64,000 nt of DNA from Adineta steineri (taxonomy: Eukaryota; Rotifera; Eurotatoria; Adinetida; Adinetidae), in contig CAJNOI010000124.1 of assembly GCA_905250115.1 (NCBI GenBank), forward strand, positions 65,522 through 129,521, read 5' to 3'. Both the position numbers and the translations under genes were made by a program. Each line of letters opens with the position of its first letter. Position 1 is the stretch's first letter. Positions 21,391 to 31,990 of the stretch are shown in pieces. Under the pieces are notes generated by a model. That model searched no databases and had not been told where the DNA came from. It was given only the letters and a program-made list of their open reading frames with translations.

Positions 21391-22725
21391 CAGGTGATTT
21401 AATACGTCAACGCTTTTATTATCCATTGTTGCTTTTGTCCTTTACAAACGAAAGTAACAACGTAATTTGTTATTGATGAATAAGAGTTGACGTATACATT
21501 CATAAAAAAAAGGAAGTGATAACGTTATCAGCGATATGTGCGTTATCAGTTTATGATGTAAGAAGACAATACATGGCATTCTTGTAGAGTAAAGCATTAA
21601 GAATAGATGCAAGTGGATCTGACTGTTCGTTTAGTTTTGATGATTGTTTATCTGTCGCATGCACGCTCACACCCAACCTACATCCTCAGTCTAAGATCAA
21701 TTAGACAATAAAAGTATTTTAGAAAATTTTTTTAGGTAAAAATCAATCTCAAAAAAATTAAAAACAACATCTTTAAAAGTAACTCGTTTAGTTGTACCCA
21801 ACCATGAAAAAAATGATGAAAACAACTTTGCTTAAATTTTGAATTTGCCGACATCTTATAAGCAGTTAGTAGAATAACAAAACTCGTAGATATTGATTAT
21901 ATAAATACATAAGTCTTGCATCAAAAAATAATTGTAGCTACTTCAGTGTTGAACAGAGTTGCCAAATCCAAATTTTAGAAATCAGCGTTTTTTCGTTGAA
22001 AAACAGGGGTTGATCAGTAGACTTTTCTTACAGAATCAGGAAAGTTTCTCTTGAAACCAAAAGGAAAATACGACAGTGTCACGTACTTTATTTGCAAAAA
22101 AGCAAAGCTTTTCTTCCTCGACTATTTATAACTTTGGTTTTTAATTTCGAGCAAGAAAAGCGTCTGTCTGAGTGAACGAAACAAAAAAAAACAGAAATAA
22201 TTACAGATAGTTCGTTTTAATGGTCTTTTCAAAGCTGTTTTTTGAAAAATATGAACAAAACAAATACTAATGGGTTTTAAGAAATCGCCAAAGAATTGAA
22301 GTGGAACAGAGTAAACGGTTTCCTACGTGTTTTTTTGATATTGTTGTTTCACGATTGCATTTTTCTTCTGAGTGAATTAGTTTCAACAAACTCGTTACTA
22401 TTTCAGAGATTTTTCATTTTAATTTTGAACTCAACACCCATTAGAATCTTTTTTCATCCTATTCCTATTATCGTATCTTCAAAATTTTGTTATGACTGAA
22501 CTTTGACTCATTATTATTTCTTTAAACTTATTATTTATCGGCCTATATCAGCTCTTGAACTGGATCGGTTACGAAAAAAGATCGATTGGTTCGTAGAGCT
22601 GAAAATGTTACGGGTTGACAATTTTCAAAAGCCTTCGTTGTCGATCCTGTTTCTGGCCATAAAAAACTAAGACACCACATAAATTTCTGGCACAGTCGGT
22701 AAAAAGGGGACAAAAAACAGATTAT
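21391..22725. other. Intergenic, no gene recognised
   Basis: AT-rich sequence with poly-T and poly-A tracts. Short ORFs do not resemble known families. A single unpaired CACACCCAACCTACATCCTC run at 21669 may be a worn half of a telomere-like hairpin. Confidence 0.4.
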
Positions 22726-22790
22726 TAGGGGTGTCACTTTAACTTTAACTTTAACTTTTCGTTTAAAGTAAAGTTAAAGTGACACCCCTG
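22726..22790. mobile_element. 65-bp palindromic mini-MITE (hAT-like)
   Basis: Almost the whole element is one hairpin: TAGGGGTGTCACTTTAACTT pairs with AAGTTAAAGTGACACCCCTG, with a few repeated TTTAAC units in the loop. Flanks CAGATTAT (22718-22725) and CAGGTTAT (22791-22798) fit an 8-bp duplication with one mismatch. Ends TAGGGGTG/CAGGGGTG suit hAT elements. Confidence 0.75.
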
Positions 22791-22889
22791 CAGGTTATTT
22801 AATTCTTGCTTGTGAGGTTCACTTTAAAAAGATGATTTTTGTCGTATGTCTCATACATGCTTTTCGAAACTGTACCCTCGCACGAAACT

Positions 22890-23077
22890 GTTTCCTCTCT
22901 TCGCTTTTTTGCTATCATACTTTGCTTAAAATTTATTACCGAGTACAGATATGACTTCAGAGTTTCATTAAACTATGATATGTATACTATCGTGAAATAA
23001 AACTCTCAATTCATAACTCTGCTCGGCAGTAAATTTTATACAAAGTATGATAGCACATAAACAAAGAGGGAGAAAAG
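22890..23077. repeat. Foldback repeat, ~190 bp
   Basis: Inverted arms share GCTATCATACTTTG, AAAATTTA and CCGAG blocks: the left arm runs about 22890-22960 and the right arm 23015-23077. Likely a small foldback transposon; target duplication not clear. Confidence 0.65.
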
Positions 23078-23334
23078 ACTTTTGTCTACGGATTTATCTC
23101 CTATTTGGGACCATTTTTCTATAAAAAATGTTTTTCAAAAGAATTCGAAATTTTCTCACTAGTTGTTTTTAGCTATTATACCGGAGTGTTTTCGGTACAA
23201 CATGTGATTTCAATCAGTTTATTGACCAGAGTTGTTTACCATTTCACAACCGACTCTCGGTATTGATTCATATCATGTTGAAACAAAAAATATTCTTAGA
23301 AACAAAAACTGAAGACGATTATAATATTTGAAAG
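23078..23334. other. Spacer within repeat cluster
   Basis: AT-rich sequence between two foldback repeats. No gene. Confidence 0.35.
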
Positions 23335-24090
23335 AAGTCAAAATGTTCAAAATATTTGGGATTGATGGAAAATGATGAAAAAAAATGTCGAAAAGGATAA
23401 TGTCGAAAAAATATTAGAAAAATATCGAAAGGAACAAAAGCGAAGACTTCGATGAAAAATAGAATACTATCGAAAGGTAAATATAGAAAAGTGGAAAACA
23501 TCGAAATGGACATACGTTTGAAAGGAGTGGAAGGAAAACATAGAATGGAAAATATAGAAAAAATCAAAACTGATTTAAAAAGATGTCTATACTGGTCGTT
23601 ATTTTATTATTGCAATTACTAATGGCTACCACTAGAGGGCGCCAGTGAGTGTGAGTGTAAGGGAGGTGTGGGTGTGGGTATGGCTGAGTGTGAGGAGGTG
23701 TGAGTTTGGGATCTCTTCCTTGAGCAAGTACTCAGACTCTCTCTACATCCACATTTACACGCACCCACACCCATCTTGTCATATTAAAATAAAAATTAAA
23801 AGCTGCATTTTCGAGATTTTATCTATCTACATCAGTGTTTTATCTAGCTTTTTTCGTCCGAGGGTGCGAAATTAACTGCCGGGACGGCAAAAATCTCTCT
23901 TCTGGGGAGGGGAGGGGGCAGGCGCACCCTCCGAGAGGGAAAAAAGCTCTGTGCCTCCCCGCTGGATAAACCACTGATCTACATTTTCCTACTGATTATC
24001 TATTCTATTCGACGTCAGTCTTTTCGATCTTTATACTATATACTTTTCCTTTTCGACATTTTCTATTCGACAGTTTTCCTTTCGGCATTT
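23335..24090. repeat. Large GTCGAAAA foldback region carrying a TG hairpin and a nested MITE
   Basis: The left arm (about 23335-23580) is made of variants of ATGTCGAAAAGGA and ATATCGAAAGG. The right arm (about 23990-24090) holds the complement (CCTTTTCGACATTTTC, CTTTTCGATC). Between them are a long TG/CA hairpin (about 23641-23783) and the 144-bp hAT MITE. This is a nested structure; the outer family is unknown. Confidence 0.55.
23833..23976. mobile_element. 144-bp GC-rich hAT MITE
   Basis: Inverted ends CAGTGTTTTATCTAGC and complement of CAGTGGTTTATCCAGC. A perfect 8-bp duplication ATCTACAT occurs at 23825-23832 and 23977-23984. The interior is much richer in G and C (GGGGAGGGGAGGGGGC) than the host DNA. 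It sits inside the GTCGAAAA foldback region, so it is the younger insertion. Confidence 0.85.
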
Positions 24091-24121
24091 AACACCACAC
24101 CCATATTATCAGGAGAAATGT

Positions 24122-24418
24122 TTAAAAATCAGGAGTCTCGTGGCCCAATGAGGGGGTTGGGCAACCCTGGTGTTGAAGGACATCAACTTTTCCCTCCATA
24201 TGGGCGATGCGTTCACTCTGTCTGTTACAACGTTCGTCTGTTTCAGCCGCCTTTCCTGACAATCTTTCAAATCCAAGATTCATTTGCGTTTCCAGCTTCT
24301 CCATTTGTTTTAAAACTTGGCTGGTTTCGTCCTTGATAAATTTATACGTCGCCCCTACAGTGCTAAATATATAGGCCCCTACTACATAAAAGACGCTCAC
24401 GCTGGATTTAGTCGACAT
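24122..24418 (-). CDS. Small TM/coiled-coil ORF, hypothetical
   Basis: Minus-strand ORF of about 98 codons from MSTKSSVSVFYVVGAYIF. It has one hydrophobic segment (VSVFYVVGAYIFSTVGATY) followed by a charged helix with heptad-like spacing (FIKDETSQVLKQMEKLETQMNLGFERL). I do not recognise it. It lies in repeat-rich DNA beside a foldback, so it could belong to a transposon or be a chance ORF. An alternative in-frame ATG lies 12 bases upstream at 24430. No splice partner is evident upstream. Confidence 0.3.
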   Translation of the reverse strand: MSTKSSVSVFYVVGAYIFSTVGATYKFIKDETSQVLKQMEKLETQMNLGFERLSGKAAETDERCNRQSERIAHMEGKVDVLQHQGCPTPSLGHETPDF

Positions 24419-24430
24419 TGATTCTATCAA

Positions 24431-25048
24431 AAAAAAATGAAGTCAGAAGCAATCGACTAGAAACGAATGCACAAACCTGCCGCAGAACTTGATTGAAGAC
24501 GAGCGGAGTCGTAAAAGTAGTGAGCAATTGGGCGTGCGCTTGGGATAAATCGTCTCATTATTTTCTTTGTTCACTAAAGAAGAGCAATAAAAATTATGAC
24601 ATATTTTTCTATCAGAAATGAAAAGAAATGAAAGGCAAGAAGGTAGAAAAGAGTTGAAAACGAGCAAGGTGCTTTTGCATATGAACGTCGGTGATCGGCT
24701 GTCCTGAAAAAAATCAACAGAAGTTGGTCGAAAAAATGTAATCAACTGGTTAATATCTTTGGTCTTGCGCGTAGGTATGTACAGAGCCTGAGATTCGGGA
24801 TTAGTCATATTAGAGCTTTGCCCACTCGAGCAAATTCCCTGATGTCTCACTCTCAACTAGTGTAGAATTGGCTGTGGGAACGTGAGTGTGGGTGTCTCAT
24901 TTATTTTCCTACACTCATCGATCGGCTGTTTTCATGTCGAATAGCTTAAATTCGACAGAGATCAATTACTAGTACATATCACAAATAATCAGAAAACTAG
25001 GGCGTGGGTAAGTGTTATTTTTTCATACAAACCCACACCCATCCTCAA
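24431..25048. other. Intergenic with TG/CA hairpins
   Basis: A weak pair at 24879-24918 (GTGAGTGTGGGTG and CTACACTCATC) and a better one at about 25000-25047 (GGCGTGGGTAAGTG and AACCCACACCCATCCTC). No coding evidence. Confidence 0.45.
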
Positions 25049-25429
25049 GATATATGAGGCTTTGGTGGGTTTCTATAGCTTCATACCTTTTCAATGCCGT
25101 CTTATTTTCGAGTTTTGATATGAAACTTTGCTCTCATAAAGACTTTAGCTAGACCAACTTGCAAAAACCAGTTCAGAACTTTCCGGTGAACCCTCTTCGA
25201 AGTATGAAGATTTCAAGAAGTACATATTGTGCACACTATCTATAGAGAAGAGCCTATATCTTGGGCTCTTCATACCTCAAAGAGGCTCCCCCAAATAGCT
25301 CTGAAACGTTTTTTGTAAGCTGGCCTAGCTAACGTCTTTATGAGAGAAAAGTCTCATATCAAATTCGAAAAACAAGACCACATTGGAAAAGTACGACACC
25401 ATAGAAAACCCACCAAAGCCTCATATATC
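25049..25429. mobile_element. 381-bp foldback element with ~180-bp arms
   Basis: Arms start GATATATGAGGCTTTGGTGG and end with its close complement. They stay alignable through CTCATAAAGAC and TTAGCTAG blocks to a small loop near 25230. Arm divergence looks near 15-20% by eye. No ORF; target duplication not evident. Flanked on both sides by CA-rich telomere-like sequence. Confidence 0.75.
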
Positions 25430-26060
25430 GCTAAGAGGATGTGGCTCTCTTCCTCACTCGCACCTCATGCACACCCACATCCACCCATCCACGCTATTTT
25501 AGGAAAAAGAGGCCACCCAGGTCGATTATTACGAACTTCGTAAACGATTGAATATGACCGTATACGATCGCGCTTATTTGACGTAAGGCATGAATCGGGA
25601 TTCTTTTAGTGCTACGCTAGTCTAGAGATATCTTCCATATGCTGAACATATAAGTAATAAAGCGGTGAATGACTTCGAACGGTTCCCTGGTTAGTGTGGG
25701 CATGTTTGAAGATATACACCTTTGGTGCTAGGCGCAGAAGAATTTGGCTCTTCCAAACAGTCTAGGTTTCGCGCGAACCTAAAATTTTCCATTGGGTAGA
25801 GCGGGTCCTGATTCTTGTTCAGCAAGTCTTAAGTACTTTACTACAGATTTTGACTCATCGAAAGCCTTCCGTGTCTATAATATGTTTCACTACACTCAAG
25901 CACTGAGCCTCAGTCTGGGACACAGATTTCTTTGCATTCATCTCTCGGTTCTAGAGATTTTGATTATTAAGGAACTTATTTTTAGAAGGAACGGGCACCT
26001 AATTCTTCACTCTATATCTTAGATTCTATTCGCAGGTACCGTCTCCTGCTATAGTTACCT
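25430..26060. other. Unassigned sequence, less AT-rich
   Basis: Begins with a CACCCACATCCACCC tract. The middle (25500-26000) has a more even base composition than other spacers. No long ORF, tRNA or rRNA signature was found. It may be unrecognised transposon DNA. Confidence 0.35.
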
Positions 26061-26250
26061 ACTGGCAGTTGAACGCGTGAGAAAGAGTACTGTTTGTCTT
26101 ATGTGTAGAGCTGCTTTATATAGTAGATGTGAAAAAATAAAAGCTACTGTTGATCTTTCTCCGATGAAACGACCGTTGATCTTTCTCCGCTGAAGCGAGA
26201 ACAATCTTTCTCTTTTTTTATTGCTCCAATCCAACTTAGTGGAGTGTGTA
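26061..26250. repeat. Dispersed direct repeat, copy 1
   Basis: Shares with 27810-27978 the ordered blocks CAGTTGAACG, CTGTTTGTCTTATGTGT, GTGAAAAAAT, AAAGCTACTGTTGAT and CCAATCCAAC. Copy 1 has an internal duplication of the CGTTGATCTTTCTCCG segment. Class unknown; no coding capacity. Confidence 0.65.
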
Positions 26251-27730
26251 AACAGAGAACAGACTGCAGCGTCTATCAAAAGACGATAGATTGAAAACTC
26301 ACCCAACAAAAGAAAAATTAGAAATCAACAAATAGACGAGCGGAGGAAAAATCCATAACGGAAAGCGGAAAGGGAAAACTCATTTTTCTTGGGAACTGAA
26401 AAATCAAACTGCTAAGTGATGAAAGTGTATTGTTTTCCAGTCCCGTATGGGGCTTTTTCCGTGCTAATCACAGTAGCTGAGAGTGGGGTGTGATTATACT
26501 AATCAGCCTACACCTATACCTACACCTACACGCACTCTCTGAAGGTTTATGTCGGAAAATGGTTGGTATCCTTTTTTCATGTGGTATTTTTCCATAATTT
26601 ATTGAAACCCATCGAAACTTTATTGATCACGTATGTTAAGAGTGTTTTTAAGTAGATTTCTTCACAAGTCGCAGATTGTCTTTAAAATAACTGTTCAAGA
26701 TTAAGCGGGAAAAGTTCATTAGTTTCAACTTTATCAGAAACGATCACTTACTAATGTTTTAGATCTAATGTCTTTGGAGAATACGTCATTCTTCTATAAG
26801 TAGATATTTTTCTGATTAAGTTATTTATCTGCTATAAAACAGTTTAAAATCGTTATCTCTGATTTCATATCAAAGTTTATATGATAGATCAGAGTAATAC
26901 CATTCGAAAAATGATAGAAGTTACATTTATGAAATCAAGAATCAGTACGAAAAATACATTGTCTGTGGGTTTGCAATGAATTTTCAATCTGTTTGTAAAT
27001 ATATGAATGAGAAAACGCTTTGAATTTCAGTTAGTATTGGATTTCATTCGAGTTTTATTTATGACAATACTCACCAAGTATTTGATTATTTGAATTAATA
27101 TTGCGAAAGAAGCGTTGTCTGAAACACCTGTCTCCTTGTTCTTTCCAACTACAAATGAAATAGTGTGATGTACTTTCTTCTTCCTATAAACCTGATTTCT
27201 TAAAATATCGCTGAACTAGCGCAAACAACAAAAAAAAATGATTTTTTTTCTTTGACAATATTGAGTCAGATAAAAAAAAACAGGCAGTAATTGCTCACTG
27301 ATTCTTCTTTAAAGTAGCTGCACTATGGAAACCAACATTTTGTATTTTTCTATTTACTCTTCAAACAAGATATTATGTAAACATGAGTCAGCGCTGATGA
27401 AAGCTTGTTTTTATTAGAAAGCGCATAATGTGTTGCTGAAGGTGGAACAGATGACGTACTTTATTTTCATTACCTTTCTCTTCTATTCATTCTCGGATTT
27501 AGCAAATAGAAAATTTCTCTCATTTAAATAAAGAATAAAAAAGTGTTTGTTTATTTTTTGCTGCAGTATATTTTTGTCGTTCATTCACTTCAAGAACGAA
27601 CGTACTGTAGTGAAAGAACGGCTCTTTCACTCCAGTATGGAGTAAAAAGATGAAACTAATTTTATCTGTACAGCGAAAGTACTGAAGAGCGTTTCGAAAG
27701 AAAATAAAATCAGAATCAGTTTTAAAAAGG
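26251..27730. other. Intergenic between direct repeats
   Basis: AT-rich and non-coding by eye. Holds a TG/CA hairpin at 26482-26540 (GAGTGGGGTGTG opposite CTACACCTACACGCACTC) and a short stem near 27610-27640 (AGTGAAAGA/TCTTTCACT). No gene recognised. Confidence 0.4.
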
Positions 27731-27815
27731 CGGGGTGTGGGTGTAGGTGTGGGTATGGATGTGCATGTGAGTGGATAGGAAGATTACCCATATCCGTATC
27801 GACACTCTTACTGAC
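27731..27815. repeat. Telomere-like hairpin
   Basis: GGGGTGTGGGTGTAGGTGTG with imperfect complement ACCCATATCCGTATCGACACTC. It immediately precedes the second direct-repeat copy. Confidence 0.55.
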
Positions 27816-27978
27816 AGTTGAACGTGTGAGAAGAAATACTGTTTGTCTTATGTGTGGAGCTGTTTTTATATTTCTAGTAGGTGTGAAAAAATGAAAGCTA
27901 CTGTTGATTCTTCTTCGATGAAGTGAGAACAGTCATTCTCTTCATTTACTGCTTCAATCCAACATAGTAGGGGGTGTG
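27810..27978. repeat. Dispersed direct repeat, copy 2
   Basis: Same orientation and block order as the copy at 26061-26250, with scattered substitutions and small indels. It runs straight into a G-rich telomere-like tract. Confidence 0.65.
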
Positions 27979-28092
27979 AGGGTGTGGGTGTGGATGTGGG
28001 TGGGTGGGTGTTGGGTGTAGATGTGGGGTGGATGTGGGTGGGATGGGTGTGGCGTGGATGTGGGTGTGCGGTGGATGTGGGTATGGGTGTGG
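27968..28092. repeat. G-rich telomere-like tract (left half of split hairpin)
   Basis: About 125 bp of GTGTGGG/GTGGATGTGGG units. The matching CA-rich half (AACCCACACCTACG... and CCACACCCCAAACCC) is at about 29643-29700, on the far side of the 1.5-kb hAT element. Confidence 0.6.
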
Positions 28093-28102
28093 ATACTTTA
28101 TT

Positions 28103-29633
28103 CAGGGGTCGCAGCGGCATGTGTTCCAAAGTCAGGAAGTAGGACAGGAAATTTTTTTTTAAAATGAGGAATTTTCGTAAAAGTCAGGAAAGGTAAACTT
28201 TCTTCTAATATTGCTTTTCTCGAGTAAAATCGACGTCGAAGAAAGTGCAATAATAACAGCTTGTAACAATCAAAATATAGGTTGTTATAAGTAAATACTA
28301 AAGTTATTTAAAACAGTATGAATCATATATAAACTTATTGTGTTATTCAGGTTTATATACTTTTCGTTCTGCTCTATTTAGTTCTTTTCTTTCTCTTCTA
28401 TTGTCATACTTTTATTGTGTTTTTATTCTCTGCTTATATAAGACAACTATTATCTTATATTGACTTGATTTTGAAAAATGTATCCCTTTGACTAAATATT
28501 TTCTGATGCTGACAAATATAAAGTTTTGATCAAAATGGTTGCAAAACTCAGATAATACTGGTAGAGTGAATTCTCGATGGCTTAAACAAGGTAAAACTAC
28601 CAGTTCATTTCAATGTATCGTATGCAATTCAGGTAATTTTAGTTGTACTAATGGAGGATGGGCTAATTTAAAGAGGCATTTTAATCGGTCATAACATATT
28701 CAATGTATGAAAGATGTGCTTGATTTTACTTTACTAACAGCATCAAATAATCAATCATTACTTTTATCGAAAAATAAGAATGATAATAGTACATGTTTAG
28801 GTACAGGATCTATTGATAGAAATACAACAAGAATATCTTTTGTTATTGTTGAGAAAGAACAACGAGCATTAACACATGATGATAGTTAGTATCTGCATTT
28901 ACTATTTACTATTTTTATAGTATTTTTCGATGTCATTACCCAAAGTATATGACGATGGAAAACCATCGGAATATGAGAAAAAAATCTGACTGGATAATGT
29001 TAGATACTCTAATGTAATCATAGAGAGGAGCAAGAAAAAAAACAATAATAAATATATCAGAGACACGACGCTTTAAAGGAAGAAGAAAATAGTGTACCGA
29101 TCACTACATGGACATGTAGAAGAAAAAGAAATTGATTTATTAAACTAACAAAACATTTTACAACAAGATTTAGTGAGTGCAATGAAAATGTTGGAAGAAG
29201 GAAGTACAAGACTTGCCACAGCTGTGAATAGTAAAGATTTTAATGATGTTGGTACAGCTGAATTACTTGTAACCGCTGCTAATGCTAAATTATCTGTTTT
29301 GAAAGCTCAATTACTTGATAATAGTGAAAATTTAAACCGATTGAGAAAAAAAAAGAAAAAATGAATGATGAATGATGAAAGTAAACATTATTTTTACAAA
29401 TTATATTGCTTTTGTTAAAGATATTGTATAATATATGATGTTTTAATATGCATTTTGAAAATAAATTAAGATAAGAATATTATATTATGTTATGATAAGG
29501 CAAATACAATGACTATGCGAATGAATTATAAAAAATCAGGAGAAATTCAGGATTTTTGGCCGAAATTAGGAAAAACAGGACGTTTTTCAAAAAACAGGAA
29601 AAAAACAGGAAAGTATACCGGCTGCGAGGCCTG
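28103..29633 (+). mobile_element. 1.5-kb hAT-derived element with two small ORFs
   Basis: Termini CAGGGGTCGCAGCGGC and complement of CAGGCCTCGCAGCCGG are inverted repeats with CAGGAAA-type subterminal repeats on both sides. Inside, 28541-28700 encodes a BED-like zinc-finger segment (FQCIVCNSGNFSCTNGGW then LKRHF), the usual N-terminus of hAT transposases, interrupted by a stop. The catalytic domain is absent, so it is a deletion derivative. A second ORF follows. An exact 8-bp duplication could not be confirmed (ACTTTATT vs TAATTTAT). Confidence 0.72.
29182..29364 (+). CDS. Small helical ORF inside the hAT derivative
   Basis: 60 codons starting MKMLEEGSTRLATAVNSK and ending in a run of lysines. 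It predicts a mostly alpha-helical Ala/Leu-rich peptide (GTAELLVTAANAKLSVLKAQLL). It lies within the element's boundaries, after the BED-like segment. Function unknown: either the remnant of an accessory transposon ORF or captured host sequence. Confidence 0.4.
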   Translation: MKMLEEGSTRLATAVNSKDFNDVGTAELLVTAANAKLSVLKAQLLDNSENLNRLRKKKKK

Positions 29634-30082
29634 TAATTTATTCATGTAAACCCACACCTACGTCCTCCCAGATCCACACCCCAAACCCGCACACACACAC
29701 ACTAGTAGTGCTGAGCTGTATGATCCATAACACACACAGTAGTGATAACACAATTTGTTCGTTACTAATAAAATGTGTTCATTTTTCACATATTATTTGA
29801 ATAATCGAGCTTTTATATTCTAATAAAGAGAAATTGTATGTTTTAGAATGTCTGCTAAACTGTCGTGTCTTGCAACAACTTAATTGTATTAGCTAAGAAG
29901 TTTCGTTGCTGAAGTCGATCATATCCATGTCAATTGTTCGACAAACTCGATTTTTAGATGTAAAAAATAGAATTATCAGTCCATATTAAACATACAACGA
30001 AAAGCAGAAGCAAGAGAGTTAGAAGTTGATCACCCGACCATTAAGAAATTTTAACGGAGTGAGTAATCATGTCAATACACTG
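29634..30082. other. Spacer with CA-rich tract and a kelch-like scrap
   Basis: 29643-29700 is CA-rich (ACACACACACAC at the end), the counterpart of the G-rich tract before the hAT element. At 29706-29727 there is a 22-nt exact match to the kelch gene at 2234-2255 (SAELYDP codons). The rest is AT-rich and unassigned. Confidence 0.5.
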
Positions 30083-30427
30083 ATGATACCTGATGAAGTT
30101 TTATTTCTTATTTTTAGAAAATGCAATACAGTTCATATTTTTTATTTAGTTGTGGATGCTAATCAACGATTTAATTGATTCTATGTGTATTCGTAATCTT
30201 AATATCACTACAATTATGAACATCAGTTCGTTGTATGAACAGACTTCTTTGACAGATCCTCAAATTTTTTTAAGTATTTGTAAAAAATCCTATCTCGAAT
30301 TCATAATCAAATACATGAACTCACCGTTGAAGAGTATTCAGGGAAACAAATTCTTACTACATAGCATCCTCAACTTTATTCATTATCAATTTTTAAGAAA
30401 AAACAGGTACTTTATGCAAGAAGATAA
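30083..30427 (+). pseudogene. Decayed F-box family gene fragment
   Basis: One frame starts at an ATG with MIPDEVLFLIFRKCNTVHI and FYLVVDANQRFN, the N-terminus of a very common bdelloid F-box family. The next blocks are in shifted frames: IRNLNITTIMNISSLYEQTS, then SRIHNQIHELTVEEYSGK, then QLYSLSIF. At least two frameshifts and stops separate them. Only about 110 of the usual several hundred residues remain. Confidence 0.75.
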
Positions 30428-31268
30428 CTGCTGAGCAGTAAAAGAAATGAACAAAGATATTTTATGTTTTTTTATTTCGTATTTGTCAGCAAATCAATGA
30501 TATCAATCTGCGAAAGATAATGTATAGTTTAAGGTGTGGATGTGAAATGTGTTTGTCTTTTTTTCTAGCAATGTTAAATTCATTCTCTAGAGGATTAGCT
30601 GAAAGGAAATTGAAAATTATATAAAATTAGTTGCCCGAGTTACGTAACCAACTGTAACATAGCTTAGTCAAATTTAATAATATATTGATAAATGGTGATT
30701 TTATCAAAAACATGTTCTTTTTCAAACTTATTATATTAAATACTTTATATAATCAACAGTTGTAATTTCTTAAGAATTATTTGCCTAGTTGAATTTGTGA
30801 ATTTCACAGTACAATACTATTATGTCGGTAACATTTATCAGAGAATCATTTTCTATATTTAGCCATTTAATAATGAGATTTTATTTTCAACCTAAAACAT
30901 ATTCCCATTTACTAAAATAATTTCTTTTGTTTATATTTCTCATATAAATTCATTGTTTTTTTTCTTTACTATTGATCGGTGTATTTTTTAACGAATCACA
31001 ACTCTTTCTATGAGTCATATTTTCTCCTCCTCTATGAATTTTAGATATTATAATATCATTTGATACAAAAAAAAAATAAACTATTTATGTTTAATATTTT
31101 ACAAATTATGTACTTTTATCTTATAAAATATAAATTTCGTTTTTTTGATACATCATAATAAACAAATATGATAAAACAAAACTCTATCATGATGACGAGG
31201 CATTTATTTTGCACTATCATTATTCCATATAAATATTCGCTCATTTTGTACACTTGTTATAAAACAAT
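30428..31268. other. Intergenic, very AT-rich
   Basis: May contain unrecognisable remains of the F-box gene at its left end. No other structure seen before the methyltransferase start. Confidence 0.4.
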
Positions 31269-31990
31269 ATGACGGCCCAAGATGAAGCATTACCTCAAGA
31301 ATTATTCTTTCGTATATCGGGAACTGGTGATAGTCCATGGGAATTAGGTCGACCTCAACCAGCAATAATTAAACTTGTTGAAAAAGGAATTTTTCATGGT
31401 GAAATACTTGATATTGGTTGTGGTATTGCTGATAATGCAATCTATATTAAAAATCATGTAGAGAATATTAATCTTACAGCAATTGATCTAGTAAATAAAT
31501 CTAAAACATTTTCTTTTTTTTGTAATTTAAATAAATATCAAATTCTGTTTAGGTGCCAAAAGCAATTGAAGTTGCACGTGAAAAAGCTGAAAAAAATAAT
31601 GTTAATATTCAATTTGAAGCTGTTAATATGCTTGATGATCTTTCAACAATAACAACACATACTTTAAAACAACATTCATATGATATTATTCTTGATGCAG
31701 CTGTTTTTCATATGTTTTCAAATGATGATCGTCAAATTTATGTTAAAAATCTTGAATATTTAATTAAACCAAATGGTCTTTATATTCAAATATGTTTTAG
31801 TGAAAAAGAAACTCGTGAAGGTGGACCACGTCGTATAACAAAAGCTGATTTAAATCAATTATTCTCGGCAGATCATGGTTGGACAATTGAATCAATTGAA
31901 GATACTGTTTATGAATTAAGACCTGATGGACCAATAGGTACTGATGGTCGTGCATATCTTTCATTGATTCGACGAAATAAAAACATTTAG
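31269..31990 (+). CDS. Class I SAM-dependent methyltransferase
   Basis: Two exons, 31269-31490 and 31553-31990, with a 62-bp intron in phase 0; 219 residues. N-terminal signature SPWELGRPQPAI, then SAM motif I ILDIGCGIADNAIYI, motif II acidic end LTAIDL, PKAIEVAREKA, motif IV-like YDIILDAAVFHMF and post-motif LEYLIKPNGLYIQICF. The W-x-x-GRPQPA opening is frequent in bacterial small-molecule methyltransferases, so bacterial origin is possible. The intron falls just after motif II. Substrate cannot be predicted; cytosolic by absence of targeting signals. Stand-alone gene. Confidence 0.83.

Noticed and set aside
24443-24856. 137-codon minus ORF
   Set aside because: Irregular composition, no domain, and no splice link to the small ORF below it.
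25780-25830. tRNA-like stretch GGTAGAGCGGGTCC
   Set aside because: No acceptor stem, no T-arm GTTCRA box at the right distance.
26061-27978. Direct repeats considered as the two ends of an LTR element
   Set aside because: No coding remains, primer site or end signals between them; treated as dispersed repeats.
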